Origin: WLND01 sp040398845 | GTDB taxonomy: Bacteria; Actinomycetota; Actinomycetes; S36-B12 | DNA: 64,000 bases | Reading direction: 5' to 3' | Assembly: GCA_040398845.1 (NCBI GenBank) | Contig: JBBATH010000007.1 | Location: 1 to 64,000 of the forward strand | Shown here: one piece after another, positions 16,042 through 24,365 of the stretch | How the letters are laid out: every line of letters starts with the position of its first letter | Numbering within the stretch: the first letter of the stretch is position 1 | Translations under genes and position numbers: made by a program | Notes under the pieces: generated by a model | Databases searched by the model: none | The model's input: only the letters and a program-made list of their open reading frames with translations | What the model was told of the DNA's origin: nothing

Positions 16042-17562
16042 GTGTCGAACACATTGCAAGCAGGGGGCCCTGCACTGCCCGTTCTCCAAGTCACCGGAGT
16101 GATGAAGTCCTACGGTGGCGTCCGGGCACTCAAGGGCGTCGACTTTGCGCTCTTCGGGGGTGAGGTGCACGCACTCTGCGGGGAGAACGGATCAGGCAAA
16201 TCGACGATGCTGAAAATCCTCTCGGCGCAGATTGCGCCCGATGCGGGATCGCTCGCGATGAACGGCCATTCCGTGGCCATGAGAAACCCGGTCGACTCAC
16301 TGGCCGTCGGCATCGCGATGGTTACTCAGGAACGCACACTCGTCAACGAGCTCTCCGTCGGCGAGAACGTGCTGCTCGGGCCGCGCAAGCCTCGCAGCGT
16401 CTGGGGCATCGACTGGCGGGCCACTCGCAACAAGGCCCGCGAGGCCCTTGACGTCCTCAACTGCGACGCCGATGTCGATGACCTCGTCCAAGACCTGCCA
16501 CCCGGGCAGGCCCAACTGGTCGAAATCGCCCGGGCCATTACCGATGACACCAAGGTGCTCATCCTCGACGAACCGACGAGCTCACTTTCGGCACATGAAG
16601 TTGACTCGCTCTTCCGGGCCATGCGATCCCTGCGCAATCGCGGCGTCGCAACAGTGTTCATCTCTCATCGCACGCAGGAGGTCTTTGAGATCAGCGACCG
16701 ACTCACGGTGCTGCGCGACGGCCGACTCGTCTCAACCGGAGTGGTTGCCGACTATTCGCCGACCCGACTCGTCTCGGACATGCTCGGCCGCGAACTTAGC
16801 GCCTTCGTTCCTCCCCCGGAGTACCAAACAGCGCAGGGGGCCGTTCTCACCGTCGAGGGAATGTCTGTTCGAGGGAAGTTCACCGACGTGAGCTTTGGCG
16901 TCGGCAAGGGCGAGATCGTCGGCATTGCGGGTCTGGTGGGGGCCGGGCACTCGGAGGTGCTTGAAACCCTCTTTGGTCTTCACCAGCGTGAAGCAGGTCG
17001 TGTCCTCATCAACGGGGAGCAGGTCGCCATCGGTGATCCCCCAGCGGCAATCAAGGCCGGCATTGGATTCGTGCCGGGTGATCGAAAGATCGGGGGGCTA
17101 GTCCTCGACATGTCGGTCCTCGAGAATGCCGTGATGGCGCGGACCTCCACGACAGCCCGCTGGGCTCGTCCGCGATCAGCATCGTCGGTTGCATTCGTCG
17201 AGCAGTGCGTTGAGGATTTCTCAATCGTCACCGAATCACTCGATACCCCTGTCGTGAGGCTGAGTGGGGGCAACCAGCAGAAGGTCCTCATCGCGAAATG
17301 GCTCGGGACCAATCCCTCGATCCTGCTCCTAGATGAACCAACACGGGGGGTTGACGTCGGCGCGAAGGCCGAGATTTATCGCATCCTCCTCGCGCAGCGG
17401 GACGCTGGTCTGAGCATCGTCATTAGCTCATCGGAGGCGCCAGAACTCCTTGCCCTTTGCGATCGCATCATCGTCATGCACGCCGGCCGGGTCGCGGGGA
17501 CGCTGCATAAGAACGCAGCAGATGAGGCGGCAATCTTCCGCCTCGCAATGGGTCATGAGTGA
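16042..17562 (+). CDS. ABC transporter ATPase with tandem ATP-binding domains (RbsA/MglA-like)
   Basis: Two fused ATP-binding cassettes in one chain, about 506 residues. The first has GENGSGKST (Walker A), the signature LPPGQAQLVEIARA and Walker B LILDEPTSS. The second has a degenerate Walker A (GLVGAGHSE), the signature LSGGNQQKVLIAKWL and LLLDEPTRG, as in all CUT2 ATPases. GTG 16042 is chosen because AAGGG sits 6 bases upstream; ATG 16036 would have no spacer. It couples ATP hydrolysis to import by the neighbouring permease. Confidence 0.95.
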   Translation: MSNTLQAGGPALPVLQVTGVMKSYGGVRALKGVDFALFGGEVHALCGENGSGKSTMLKILSAQIAPDAGSLAMNGHSVAMRNPVDSLAVGIAMVTQERTLVNELSVGENVLLGPRKPRSVWGIDWRATRNKAREALDVLNCDADVDDLVQDLPPGQAQLVEIARAITDDTKVLILDEPTSSLSAHEVDSLFRAMRSLRNRGVATVFISHRTQEVFEISDRLTVLRDGRLVSTGVVADYSPTRLVSDMLGRELSAFVPPPEYQTAQGAVLTVEGMSVRGKFTDVSFGVGKGEIVGIAGLVGAGHSEVLETLFGLHQREAGRVLINGEQVAIGDPPAAIKAGIGFVPGDRKIGGLVLDMSVLENAVMARTSTTARWARPRSASSVAFVEQCVEDFSIVTESLDTPVVRLSGGNQQKVLIAKWLGTNPSILLLDEPTRGVDVGAKAEIYRILLAQRDAGLSIVISSSEAPELLALCDRIIVMHAGRVAGTLHKNAADEAAIFRLAMGHE

Positions 17563-17598
17563 TGAGTCTGGGTCAGACGCAATGAGGAGGAATTGGTA

Positions 17599-18594
17599 AT
17601 GCTTAGGAATTTCGTACGGCAGCGTTTCTTCGTTGTCTTGGTGCTCCTCGCAGCCATGCTCGTGTTCTTTACGCTGACTCAAGAACGGTTCCTGACCCCG
17701 GAGAACATGAGCGCAGTCATGACGAGCTCATCGATCCTTTGGGTGGCGTCGCTCGGCCTCACATTCGTTATGCTCGCCGGCGGGTTCGACCTATCGATCG
17801 GCTCGATGCTCGCCCTCTGCGGAATCGGTCTGGGTTGGTTCGTGAACGAGGCCGGCCTCCCCCTCTTCGTGGCGATCATCCTCACCATCCTCCTTGGCAC
17901 GGGGCTCGGAGCCCTCGTGAACGGTGTGCCGATCGGCAAGTACGGGCTGTCATTCCTCGTGGTGACCCTTGGGTCGCTCATCCTCTTCAGGGGCCTGACG
18001 AACCTGTGGTCCGGAACGAAGACCCAGCAGGTGATTTCACCCTTCCTCGACGAACTTGCCTTCGGGAGCACGCTCGGTGTGCCGAACCCGATCATTGTGA
18101 TGGTCGTGACCTTTCTCATCATGCTGTACGTCCAGAAGTACACATTCTTTGGACGCGACGTGTATGCCGTCGGCGGCAACGCGGAGGCTGCGAGGCTGTC
18201 TGGCATCCGGACCTCCCGCACCCTCATTGCTGTGTACGGGCTCTCGGCCGGGCTGGCTGCGGTGGCTGCGGTGCTCCAGGACGCCCGGATCGGCGCCGCT
18301 AGCCCTCAGGTCGGAGACAACCTCGTCTTTGCTGCTGCAGCGGCTGTGCTCCTCGGCGGTACCAGTTTCAGCGGCGGAATCGGCGGCGTGGGCGGCACCG
18401 TCGTGGGCGTGCTTTTCCTCGGAGTACTGCAGAACGGTCTGTCGGTGGGAGGAGTCGAGAGCTACTGGCAGCAGATCATCACCGGTGTCATCCTCATCGC
18501 CGCTATCGCCCTTGATCTCGTGCAGCGGCGTCGGACTGAGCGATCCAAATCGCTGCGGACCCCAGTGGTCCAGCCAGCCGTGCCAGCGTCGTGA
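17599..18594 (+). CDS. ABC transporter permease (RbsC-like)
   Basis: Hydrophobic protein of about 331 residues with roughly 8-10 membrane segments. It carries the family motif region LAGGFDLSIGSMLALCGIG and the EAA-like loop GGNAEAARLSGIRTS. ATG 17599 follows GAGGAGG by 8 bases. It would dimerise in the inner membrane and associate with the tandem ATPase. The stop overlaps the next gene by 4 bases (GTGA), so the downstream enzyme is co-translated and probably acts on the imported compound. Confidence 0.95.
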   Translation: MLRNFVRQRFFVVLVLLAAMLVFFTLTQERFLTPENMSAVMTSSSILWVASLGLTFVMLAGGFDLSIGSMLALCGIGLGWFVNEAGLPLFVAIILTILLGTGLGALVNGVPIGKYGLSFLVVTLGSLILFRGLTNLWSGTKTQQVISPFLDELAFGSTLGVPNPIIVMVVTFLIMLYVQKYTFFGRDVYAVGGNAEAARLSGIRTSRTLIAVYGLSAGLAAVAAVLQDARIGAASPQVGDNLVFAAAAAVLLGGTSFSGGIGGVGGTVVGVLFLGVLQNGLSVGGVESYWQQIITGVILIAAIALDLVQRRRTERSKSLRTPVVQPAVPAS

Positions 18595-19016
18595 GCAAGG
18601 ACACCAGCCGACGCGAACAGGGTCTGCGGGCCTATGCGAGCCAGTTGGGGATGTCGGAGGCGGAGGTCGAGGAGTACTTCGTTTCAACCTTCGGTGAGGT
18701 GTTCGCGGAGGAGGCATTCCAGGCGACTGGCGGGGCAGCCTGGGGCGATGGCCCGCTGTCGCTGCGCGAGCGCAGCCTCATTGTCATCGCGATTCTGGCG
18801 TCGCTCGGCGGCGTGGAACAGCGCCTAGTCGGGCACGTCCGCTGGGCAATCGATCACGGAGCGACCCCAGACGAGGTGCGTAGCGCCATGACGCTTGTTG
18901 CGAATTACGCGGGCTTCGCGCGCGCCTCGGTCGGCATGGAGGTTGCAAACCGCGAACTTGATCGACTCGACGGCTCAAGCGATGTTGTTGAGACCTCCTG
19001 GCGGGAGCGCTGGTGA
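18591..19016 (+). CDS. Carboxymuconolactone decarboxylase (CMD) family protein
   Basis: Protein of 141 residues, all helical, from the GTG that overlaps the permease stop. The CMD core is seen in LSLRERSLIVIAILASLGG, then EQRLVGHVRWAIDHGATPDE and ANYAGFARASVGM. The ExxxH...AxxxGxxxxE pattern is present, and the CxxC redox pair of AhpD-type members is absent. That favours a decarboxylase/hydrolase-like role over a peroxidase partner. Tightly coupled to the transporter and followed at once by a hydrolase. Confidence 0.85.
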   Translation: MSKDTSRREQGLRAYASQLGMSEAEVEEYFVSTFGEVFAEEAFQATGGAAWGDGPLSLRERSLIVIAILASLGGVEQRLVGHVRWAIDHGATPDEVRSAMTLVANYAGFARASVGMEVANRELDRLDGSSDVVETSWRERW

Positions 19017-19032
19017 CGCGGGGAGTGCTCCC

Positions 19033-19836
19033 GTGACGTTCACCACCCTCGTTGACGGGACCCGCATCCGATACACGAAGCGCGGCACTGGCGGGCCTGC
19101 CTACGTCCTCGTCCACGGCTGGAAGCAGTCGCACCGTCTCTTCGACCGCGTGACGAACGAACTCGCCCGCGACTCGACTGTGCTCGCGTTCGACCAACGC
19201 GGCATGGGCGAGTCAGACAAGCCTGATTGCGACTACGACTTCACGACGATGGCCGATGACCTAGGTGAACTCATCAAAGCTTTTGAACTCAAGGAGGTGT
19301 GCCTCGTCGGATGGTCGATGGGCTGCACAACCACATTGCAGTTGGCTGAGCGCCACGACCCGCGCGTGGCCCGCGTCGTACTCGTGAATGGCCCCCTGAG
19401 ACTGACGAAGGCTGAAGAGTTCCCATTTGCCCTTGAGCCGGGTGAACTCGCCGTCTACGTCGATCGGATGGAGGAGACGTGGCCCCGGCATGAGCGTGAA
19501 TTCTTCGAGGATTCACTCCTGCCCGAGAACAGGTTTCTCGCTGACTGGCTCGAGCAGGTCGGCCGACAGACTCCCCTCGACGTTGCGCTAAAACTGGTGC
19601 GCCAACAGGCGGCAGTCGATCACCGCGACGTCATCGCGAATTTGGAGATCCCGGTGCTCGCGGCGTACAGCAGGCATGATCCGTACTGGCCGGTGGAGCT
19701 CGCTCACTGGATAGCTAAAACCGCAAGACGAGGCAGCGTCCATGAGTTCGAGCGGTCCGCCCACTGCGCCCCGCTGGAGGAGTCAATGGAGTTCTGCCGA
19801 GTACTGAGGGGATTTGTCGCAGATGACAAACATTGA
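19033..19836 (+). CDS. Alpha/beta hydrolase
   Basis: Protein of 267 residues beginning at the GTG with GGGGAG about 8 bases upstream (VTFTTLVDGTRIRYTK). The triad is complete: nucleophile Ser in VGWSMGCTTT, acid Asp in YSRHDPYWPVE and His in RSAHCAPLEES. The HG oxyanion motif (VLVHGWKQSHRLFD) is also seen. It is the canonical counterpart of the variant hydrolase at 12.9-13.8 kb in the same cluster. Its 3' end overlaps the amidase by 14 bases. An esterase or C-C hydrolase step is plausible; substrate unknown. Confidence 0.85.
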   Translation: MTFTTLVDGTRIRYTKRGTGGPAYVLVHGWKQSHRLFDRVTNELARDSTVLAFDQRGMGESDKPDCDYDFTTMADDLGELIKAFELKEVCLVGWSMGCTTTLQLAERHDPRVARVVLVNGPLRLTKAEEFPFALEPGELAVYVDRMEETWPRHEREFFEDSLLPENRFLADWLEQVGRQTPLDVALKLVRQQAAVDHRDVIANLEIPVLAAYSRHDPYWPVELAHWIAKTARRGSVHEFERSAHCAPLEESMEFCRVLRGFVADDKH

Positions 19837-21274
19837 GCTCATCGCTCGGCCCGCTAGGGAGCTGGCGCAGATGATCCGTGCACGAGAGGTTTCATCCGTT
19901 GACGTTTGTGGCGCGTATCTTGACCGGATCGAGGCCGTAACTGCAGTCAACGCGGTCGCACACTTCGACCGGGAAACCGTGCTCCGGCAAGCAGCCCTCG
20001 CCGACGAATGGGTATCGCGCGGCGATGCCGCACCATTGCTCGGTGTCCCCTTCAGCGTCAAGGATTCCATTGCGGTCAAGGGTTGGCCTTGGCGTTCAGG
20101 ATCCTTCGCGAGGGCTGACGTGGTGGCGGAGGTTGACGCGATTGCGGTGAGCCGGCTTCGCGCCGCGGGTGCCATCCCTCTATGCAAGACCACGACCCCG
20201 GAGTACACATGGTCAGCGCAGACCGCGAGTGCCCTGCATGGCTACACGAATAATCCCTACGACCTTCGCCGATCAACTGGGGGTTCAAGTGGCGGCGAGG
20301 CCGCGCTCCACTCCCTGAACGCGGCCCCCATCGGGCTCGGGACAGATGGGTTCTGCTCGATTCGCCTCCCCGCACACTTTTGCGGCACCGCGGGATTCCG
20401 GCCCACGGCTGGGGTTGTGCCCGAGACTGGCACGTGGCCGCTCACGCGGAGCACCGGAATGATGGATATCTCGACGACCGGCCCGATGGGCGCACACGCG
20501 TCCGACCTCGCTCTCGTCCTTGAGATCATCGCGGGCTCGGACCCGCAGGACCCGTTCTCGCACCCCCTGCCGGGCCATCCGCTTGATGTCATAGACCTAA
20601 GGGGTGCGAAGGTTGGTGTGCTCCCTGACTCGGTACTCGAGGGGCTGTCGACCGGGACCCGCGCAGCATTGGTGGCGCTCGCCGACTACTGCGTGAGCGC
20701 GGGGGCGGTCTTGCATCCCGTCGAGGTGTGGGACACCACCAGTGCCGTCGACCTCGCCTTTCATCTCATGGCCCCTGATGGGGGTGAGCAGGTCCGGGCG
20801 AATCTCGTCGCTGCTGACTCTCGTCATCATCCCGAGTTCGCCGGCCTCCTCGAATCCCTCGCGACCTCCACGCCGTCGATCACCGAGTACCTGCTGGCGG
20901 TCGAGCACTGGCGGGTGCTGCGGGCACGAGTGCGGGCCTCGGTCGCTGAATGCATTGTTACTCTCGTTCCTGTCGCGACCGGCCCGGCTCCGTTACACGA
21001 TCGTCTACCCGGAGCGGATGACTCGGCTTCAAGCGTCGTGGCCTTCAATCACAGTTTCGCGATTGCGATGGCCGGGGTCCCCTCAGCCGTGATACCCATC
21101 GGCATGGAGCGTGTCGGTGATCGTGTCGATCTCCCGGTTGGTGTTCAGTTGATTGGCGCCCCACACACCGACTATTCGGTGCTCGCGGTCGCGGCGCGGG
21201 CACAGCAGCACTTCAGTCCAGCTATCAGCCGCCCGACCGCTTGGGCCGAACTCGAGGAGGAACAGCATGACTGA
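19823..21274 (+). CDS. Amidase signature family hydrolase
   Basis: Protein of about 483 residues from ATG 19823. The Ser-cisSer-Lys machinery is visible: catalytic Lys in GVPFSVKDSIAVKG, the cis-Ser region in STGGSSGGEAAL and the nucleophilic Ser in GLGTDGFCSIRLPAHFCGT. Length and order match the family. The GTDGF-CS stretch replaces the usual GTDGGGS but keeps the Ser. It hydrolyses a C-N bond of an amide or carbamate. It overlaps both neighbours (14 bases upstream, 8 downstream), so it is part of a tightly packed operon. Confidence 0.9.
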   Translation: MTNIELIARPARELAQMIRAREVSSVDVCGAYLDRIEAVTAVNAVAHFDRETVLRQAALADEWVSRGDAAPLLGVPFSVKDSIAVKGWPWRSGSFARADVVAEVDAIAVSRLRAAGAIPLCKTTTPEYTWSAQTASALHGYTNNPYDLRRSTGGSSGGEAALHSLNAAPIGLGTDGFCSIRLPAHFCGTAGFRPTAGVVPETGTWPLTRSTGMMDISTTGPMGAHASDLALVLEIIAGSDPQDPFSHPLPGHPLDVIDLRGAKVGVLPDSVLEGLSTGTRAALVALADYCVSAGAVLHPVEVWDTTSAVDLAFHLMAPDGGEQVRANLVAADSRHHPEFAGLLESLATSTPSITEYLLAVEHWRVLRARVRASVAECIVTLVPVATGPAPLHDRLPGADDSASSVVAFNHSFAIAMAGVPSAVIPIGMERVGDRVDLPVGVQLIGAPHTDYSVLAVAARAQQHFSPAISRPTAWAELEEEQHD

Positions 21275-22172
21275 GTCAATGCCACCGGCACCCATCGTCA
21301 TCACCGACGGCATCACCGATGTCGCACCGGGCATCTTCGTGATCCCCGACAACGGGGTGCCGCTTGTCCCGAATATCGGGGTGGTGTGCGGTGATACCGG
21401 GGTGCTCGTCATTGATACCGGAATGGGTCCGCTCAATGCCCGTCACGTGCTCGATCGAGTGCGCGAGATTGCCAACGACCGGCCCATCTACGTCACCACC
21501 ACCCACTTCCACCCCGAGCACAGTTACGGGATCTCAGCATTTGCGCCCGAGGCAACGGTCCTTATGAACGAGGCCCAGTTGACAGATCTGCAGACCAAGG
21601 GCGAGGGCTATCTCGAGTTCTTTCGCACGTTTGGGCAGTCAGTCGCAGAGCAACTCGTCGATGTCTCCTTCACCACCCCAGACATCGTGTACGAGGCGGA
21701 GTATGACCTCGATCTTGGTGGCCGAATCGTGCGAATGCGGGCCACCGGACAGGCCCATACGAAGGGCGATCAGGTGATCCGAGTACCTGATGCCTCCGCC
21801 GTGTTCTGCGGTGACCTCGTCGAAGAATCCCAGTTCTCGATCTTTCCGTGGTTTCCCCCGGAGGATGTCGACGTTTCTGGCACGCGCTGGATCGGGGTCA
21901 TGGAGGGTCTGCTCGCGGCGGGCGACACGCTCGTTATCCCGGGACACGGACGGGTCTCGGGTTCCAGCCTCCTCGAGGAGGTCCATGACTATCTGCAGTT
22001 CCTCCGTGACGAGGCATGGAGCCGCAAGGCCGCCGGCATGACTGATGACCGAATCACCGCCGAGGTATACGAAATGGCCAAGGCAGCCCACCCCCGATGG
22101 GTTGGCGAGGAGTGGATTGAGAAGGGCGTGCAGTGCTTCTGCGCTGAGCACGACGCGGTCAGCGTGGCCTAG
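21267..22172 (+). CDS. Metallo-beta-lactamase-fold hydrolase (HxHxEH variant)
   Basis: Protein of 301 residues from the ATG after GAGGAGG. The metal motif is TTHFHPEHSYG, HxHxEH, where most members have HxHxDH. Other ligands are visible: His in GQAHTKGDQV, Asp in VFCGDLVEE and His in VIPGHGRVSG. The fold start (NIGVVCGDTGVLVIDTGMG) is normal. It overlaps the amidase by 8 bases and ends in a one-base overlap with the next gene. A lactone, thioester or other ester would suit the neighbourhood; substrate unknown. Confidence 0.85.
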   Translation: MTESMPPAPIVITDGITDVAPGIFVIPDNGVPLVPNIGVVCGDTGVLVIDTGMGPLNARHVLDRVREIANDRPIYVTTTHFHPEHSYGISAFAPEATVLMNEAQLTDLQTKGEGYLEFFRTFGQSVAEQLVDVSFTTPDIVYEAEYDLDLGGRIVRMRATGQAHTKGDQVIRVPDASAVFCGDLVEESQFSIFPWFPPEDVDVSGTRWIGVMEGLLAAGDTLVIPGHGRVSGSSLLEEVHDYLQFLRDEAWSRKAAGMTDDRITAEVYEMAKAAHPRWVGEEWIEKGVQCFCAEHDAVSVA

Positions 22173-22945
22173 TGAAGGGAATGCGCCTGCGCTGGCAAAG
22201 TTTTGTCGACGAACAGACCAATTCACCGTACCTCGCGCGTCTGCAGGAGTATCTGAATGCGGCATCCTCCGGTGGGACGGTCGTCGAGGTCATCGGGATG
22301 TCACCACCTGCGCGTGATTTTGGAAGACTCTCGGAATTTCGGTGCTCGATCACGGCGGTGAGCAACGCTATTGCCGCCGAGGAGGAGGGGTGCGACGCCT
22401 TCATCTTCGGTCACTTCCAGGAACCGGGGCTCTACGAGGCCCGCTCCGCATGTGGCATCCCCGTGGTCGGGATTGGGGAGTCGTCGCTGCTGTGGGCTGC
22501 CCACCTCGGACGTCGCATGGGGTTGATTTCCATTGATTCGGCGTTCACCGTGATCCACCTCGAACAGGCCGAGCGATATGGGCTTGGGTCCCGCATCGTC
22601 GGGATTGGCGCGATGCAGGCGCGGGTTGAGGATTTCGAGGGAGCCTTTGCAGGTGATGACACTGCGAAGCAGGCTCTCATCAGCGCATTTGAAGGTGAAG
22701 GGCGCGCCCTTATTGCGAAGGGCGCGGATGTCATTGTCGTCGCCGGAGGACTCTTCGGACTCCTTATCGCTGGCGAGCACGGGATAAACGTCGATGGCGT
22801 GCCAGTGGTGAACTGCACCGCGGTTGGCCTCGCATGGGCCGAGATGGACGTTCGACTTCACCGCTCGACCGGAATTGTCGCGAGTCAGGGACCGAGCTTT
22901 CGCTTGGCGCCTGCGCGGGCTCGGGAGGATTTGCGTAGGGGGTGA
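22172..22945 (+). CDS. Asp/Glu/hydantoin racemase superfamily protein
   Basis: Protein of 257 residues from a GTG overlapping the previous stop by one base. The C-terminal catalytic Cys is visible in PVVNCTAVGLAWAE. The N-terminal catalytic Cys expected in a GCFGDPG-like block is replaced: the sequence reads FIFGHFQEPGLYEAR. With a single Cys it may be an isomerase or lyase rather than a two-base racemase. Other blocks (GIPVVGIGESS, RMGLISIDSAF) fit the superfamily. It is the last plus-strand gene of the run and its end overlaps the convergent Zn-protein gene by 61 bases. Confidence 0.8.
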   Translation: MKGMRLRWQSFVDEQTNSPYLARLQEYLNAASSGGTVVEVIGMSPPARDFGRLSEFRCSITAVSNAIAAEEEGCDAFIFGHFQEPGLYEARSACGIPVVGIGESSLLWAAHLGRRMGLISIDSAFTVIHLEQAERYGLGSRIVGIGAMQARVEDFEGAFAGDDTAKQALISAFEGEGRALIAKGADVIVVAGGLFGLLIAGEHGINVDGVPVVNCTAVGLAWAEMDVRLHRSTGIVASQGPSFRLAPARAREDLRRG

Positions 22946-23241
22946 GCGACGAGGCCGCCGTCGAATGACAGGGTCACCTGATCCCTGGGTTTCGGTGGGT
23001 TTGCGCCATCGAAACGAGCGATGAATGTGGCTTCGTCGTCGGTGATGACGAGGGCGATGATCTCGGGGGGAACGACGACACCCCCGAGATGCCGTCGGAC
23101 CTGTGTGGTCGCCAAGACGGTGGCGTCGGGGAGTGGCGCATCAGCCCAGGCGGCTGCCCCGCAACTGGGGCACCATACGCGTCGCGGACGTCCTTGCCAG
23201 CCGCACGACATGCATGCAGGCATGGACGCGGGCGTGATCAT
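22885..23241 (-). CDS. DUF35-like zinc-ribbon/OB-fold protein, thiolase partner
   Basis: Protein of 118 residues from the ATG overlapping the thiolase stop by 4 bases. The N-terminus has a rubredoxin-like zinc ribbon (CMSCGWQGRPRRVWCPSCG, Cys pairs 3 and 3 apart), then an OB-fold-like part (DATVLATTQVRRHLGG). DUF35 proteins bind acyl-CoA and accompany thiolases. The order thiolase then DUF35 with an ATGA overlap is typical. The 3' end overlaps the racemase-like gene on the other strand, so the last residues may vary among relatives. Confidence 0.75.
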   Translation of the reverse strand: MITPASMPACMSCGWQGRPRRVWCPSCGAAAWADAPLPDATVLATTQVRRHLGGVVVPPEIIALVITDDEATFIARFDGANPPKPRDQVTLSFDGGLVAHPLRKSSRARAGAKRKLGP

Positions 23242-24365
23242 GTGATCTCCAACGCGGCGACATTTGAGCAGGCGCCAAATCTGTGCACAACCATTCCGTA
23301 GCCAGCGACGAAGGCGCGACCGTCGCGTCCAAGCCTGACAAGAGCACGGCAGGCGTCGACAACTCCGTGCAATCCGGCGCCGGCCCCGCACTGCCCGGCG
23401 GATAGTTGCCCGCCGGATGAATTGATTACGAGGTCACTGGCGAGGAGTTGGTGGAGTGCCACTGCGGTGTTGTCGGTGCCGAGGAACCCGGCATCGATGA
23501 GTTGGGCGACGACGACGGCCGGGTAGTCGTCATAAAGGGACAGGACGTCGATATCGGCTGGGACCCATCCCGTGGTCTCCCAGAGCGCGGCCGCCGCCTC
23601 GCGCAGCCCGGTCGACATGCCATCACCGAGATGGTTGTCGTGGTTGTAGGAGGCCTTGACGGACGTGATTCTCACCGGTGAAACCCCAGTTGTGACAGTA
23701 CTTACTGTGATGGCGTTCGCACCTGAGACGACCGGCACGCAGTCCAGGATGCTGAGTGGATCCGCGACGAGCGGCGCGTCAAGATACTCAGCGAGGGCCA
23801 GCGGCGTTCGGTAGGCGGCATTTGGATTGAATGCCGCTGCCGACTCACGTTGTCGACAGACAAGTGCCCCGTAGTCACTGCGCTCTAAGCCGAGCGTCGA
23901 CATCTGAAGTGTCGTGAGGAGGGCGAACATGGCATTGGGGCCGAAAGCCCTGAACCCCTCGAAATCCTCGATCATCGATCGGTTGTAGGTGTTGATGAGC
24001 CGAGTGAAGGCATCGCCGGTGAAGGAATCTCCACCGAGACACAGGACGTTGCGCGCATCACCGACACGGACGGCCGCGGACGAGTGCTGAAGCATGTCGA
24101 TCCCAGAGGCTCCCCCAAGTCCTGAGTCCATGATCCAACGGAGGCGTAAGCCAAGTTTTGCGGCGAGATCGATCGCTCGGTCAGGGGCGAGAGTGAAGGA
24201 GGCGACGGCGAGTCCGTCGATATCACTCGCCCGCAGCCCCGCCTCGTTGAGCGCAGCCTCGGCTGCCTGAGCGAGCAGAGCCTCTGTCGTGAGACCCGAA
24301 TCGGGTCGACGCGTATACGGCGTCTGCGCCACCCCGGTGATCCACGTACCCTGCAACACGGTCAC
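23238..24365 (-). CDS. Thiolase-like protein (SCP2/acetyl-CoA acetyltransferase-like, no N-terminal catalytic Cys)
   Basis: Protein of 375 residues with the thiolase fold (TEALLAQAAEAALNEAGLRA; NVLCLGGDSFTG; LSLYDDYPAVVV; GGQLSAGQCGAG). The loop that should carry the acyl-accepting Cys reads SGLGGASGIDMLQHS, with Gly/Ala and no Cys. The protein is therefore a non-catalytic or differently catalytic thiolase, as in many SCP-2-like partners that form a complex with DUF35. It overlaps the acyl-CoA ligase (4 bases, ATGA) and the zinc protein (4 bases), so all three are one operon. Confidence 0.85.
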   Translation of the reverse strand: MTVLQGTWITGVAQTPYTRRPDSGLTTEALLAQAAEAALNEAGLRASDIDGLAVASFTLAPDRAIDLAAKLGLRLRWIMDSGLGGASGIDMLQHSSAAVRVGDARNVLCLGGDSFTGDAFTRLINTYNRSMIEDFEGFRAFGPNAMFALLTTLQMSTLGLERSDYGALVCRQRESAAAFNPNAAYRTPLALAEYLDAPLVADPLSILDCVPVVSGANAITVSTVTTGVSPVRITSVKASYNHDNHLGDGMSTGLREAAAALWETTGWVPADIDVLSLYDDYPAVVVAQLIDAGFLGTDNTAVALHQLLASDLVINSSGGQLSAGQCGAGAGLHGVVDACRALVRLGRDGRAFVAGYGMVVHRFGACSNVAALEIT

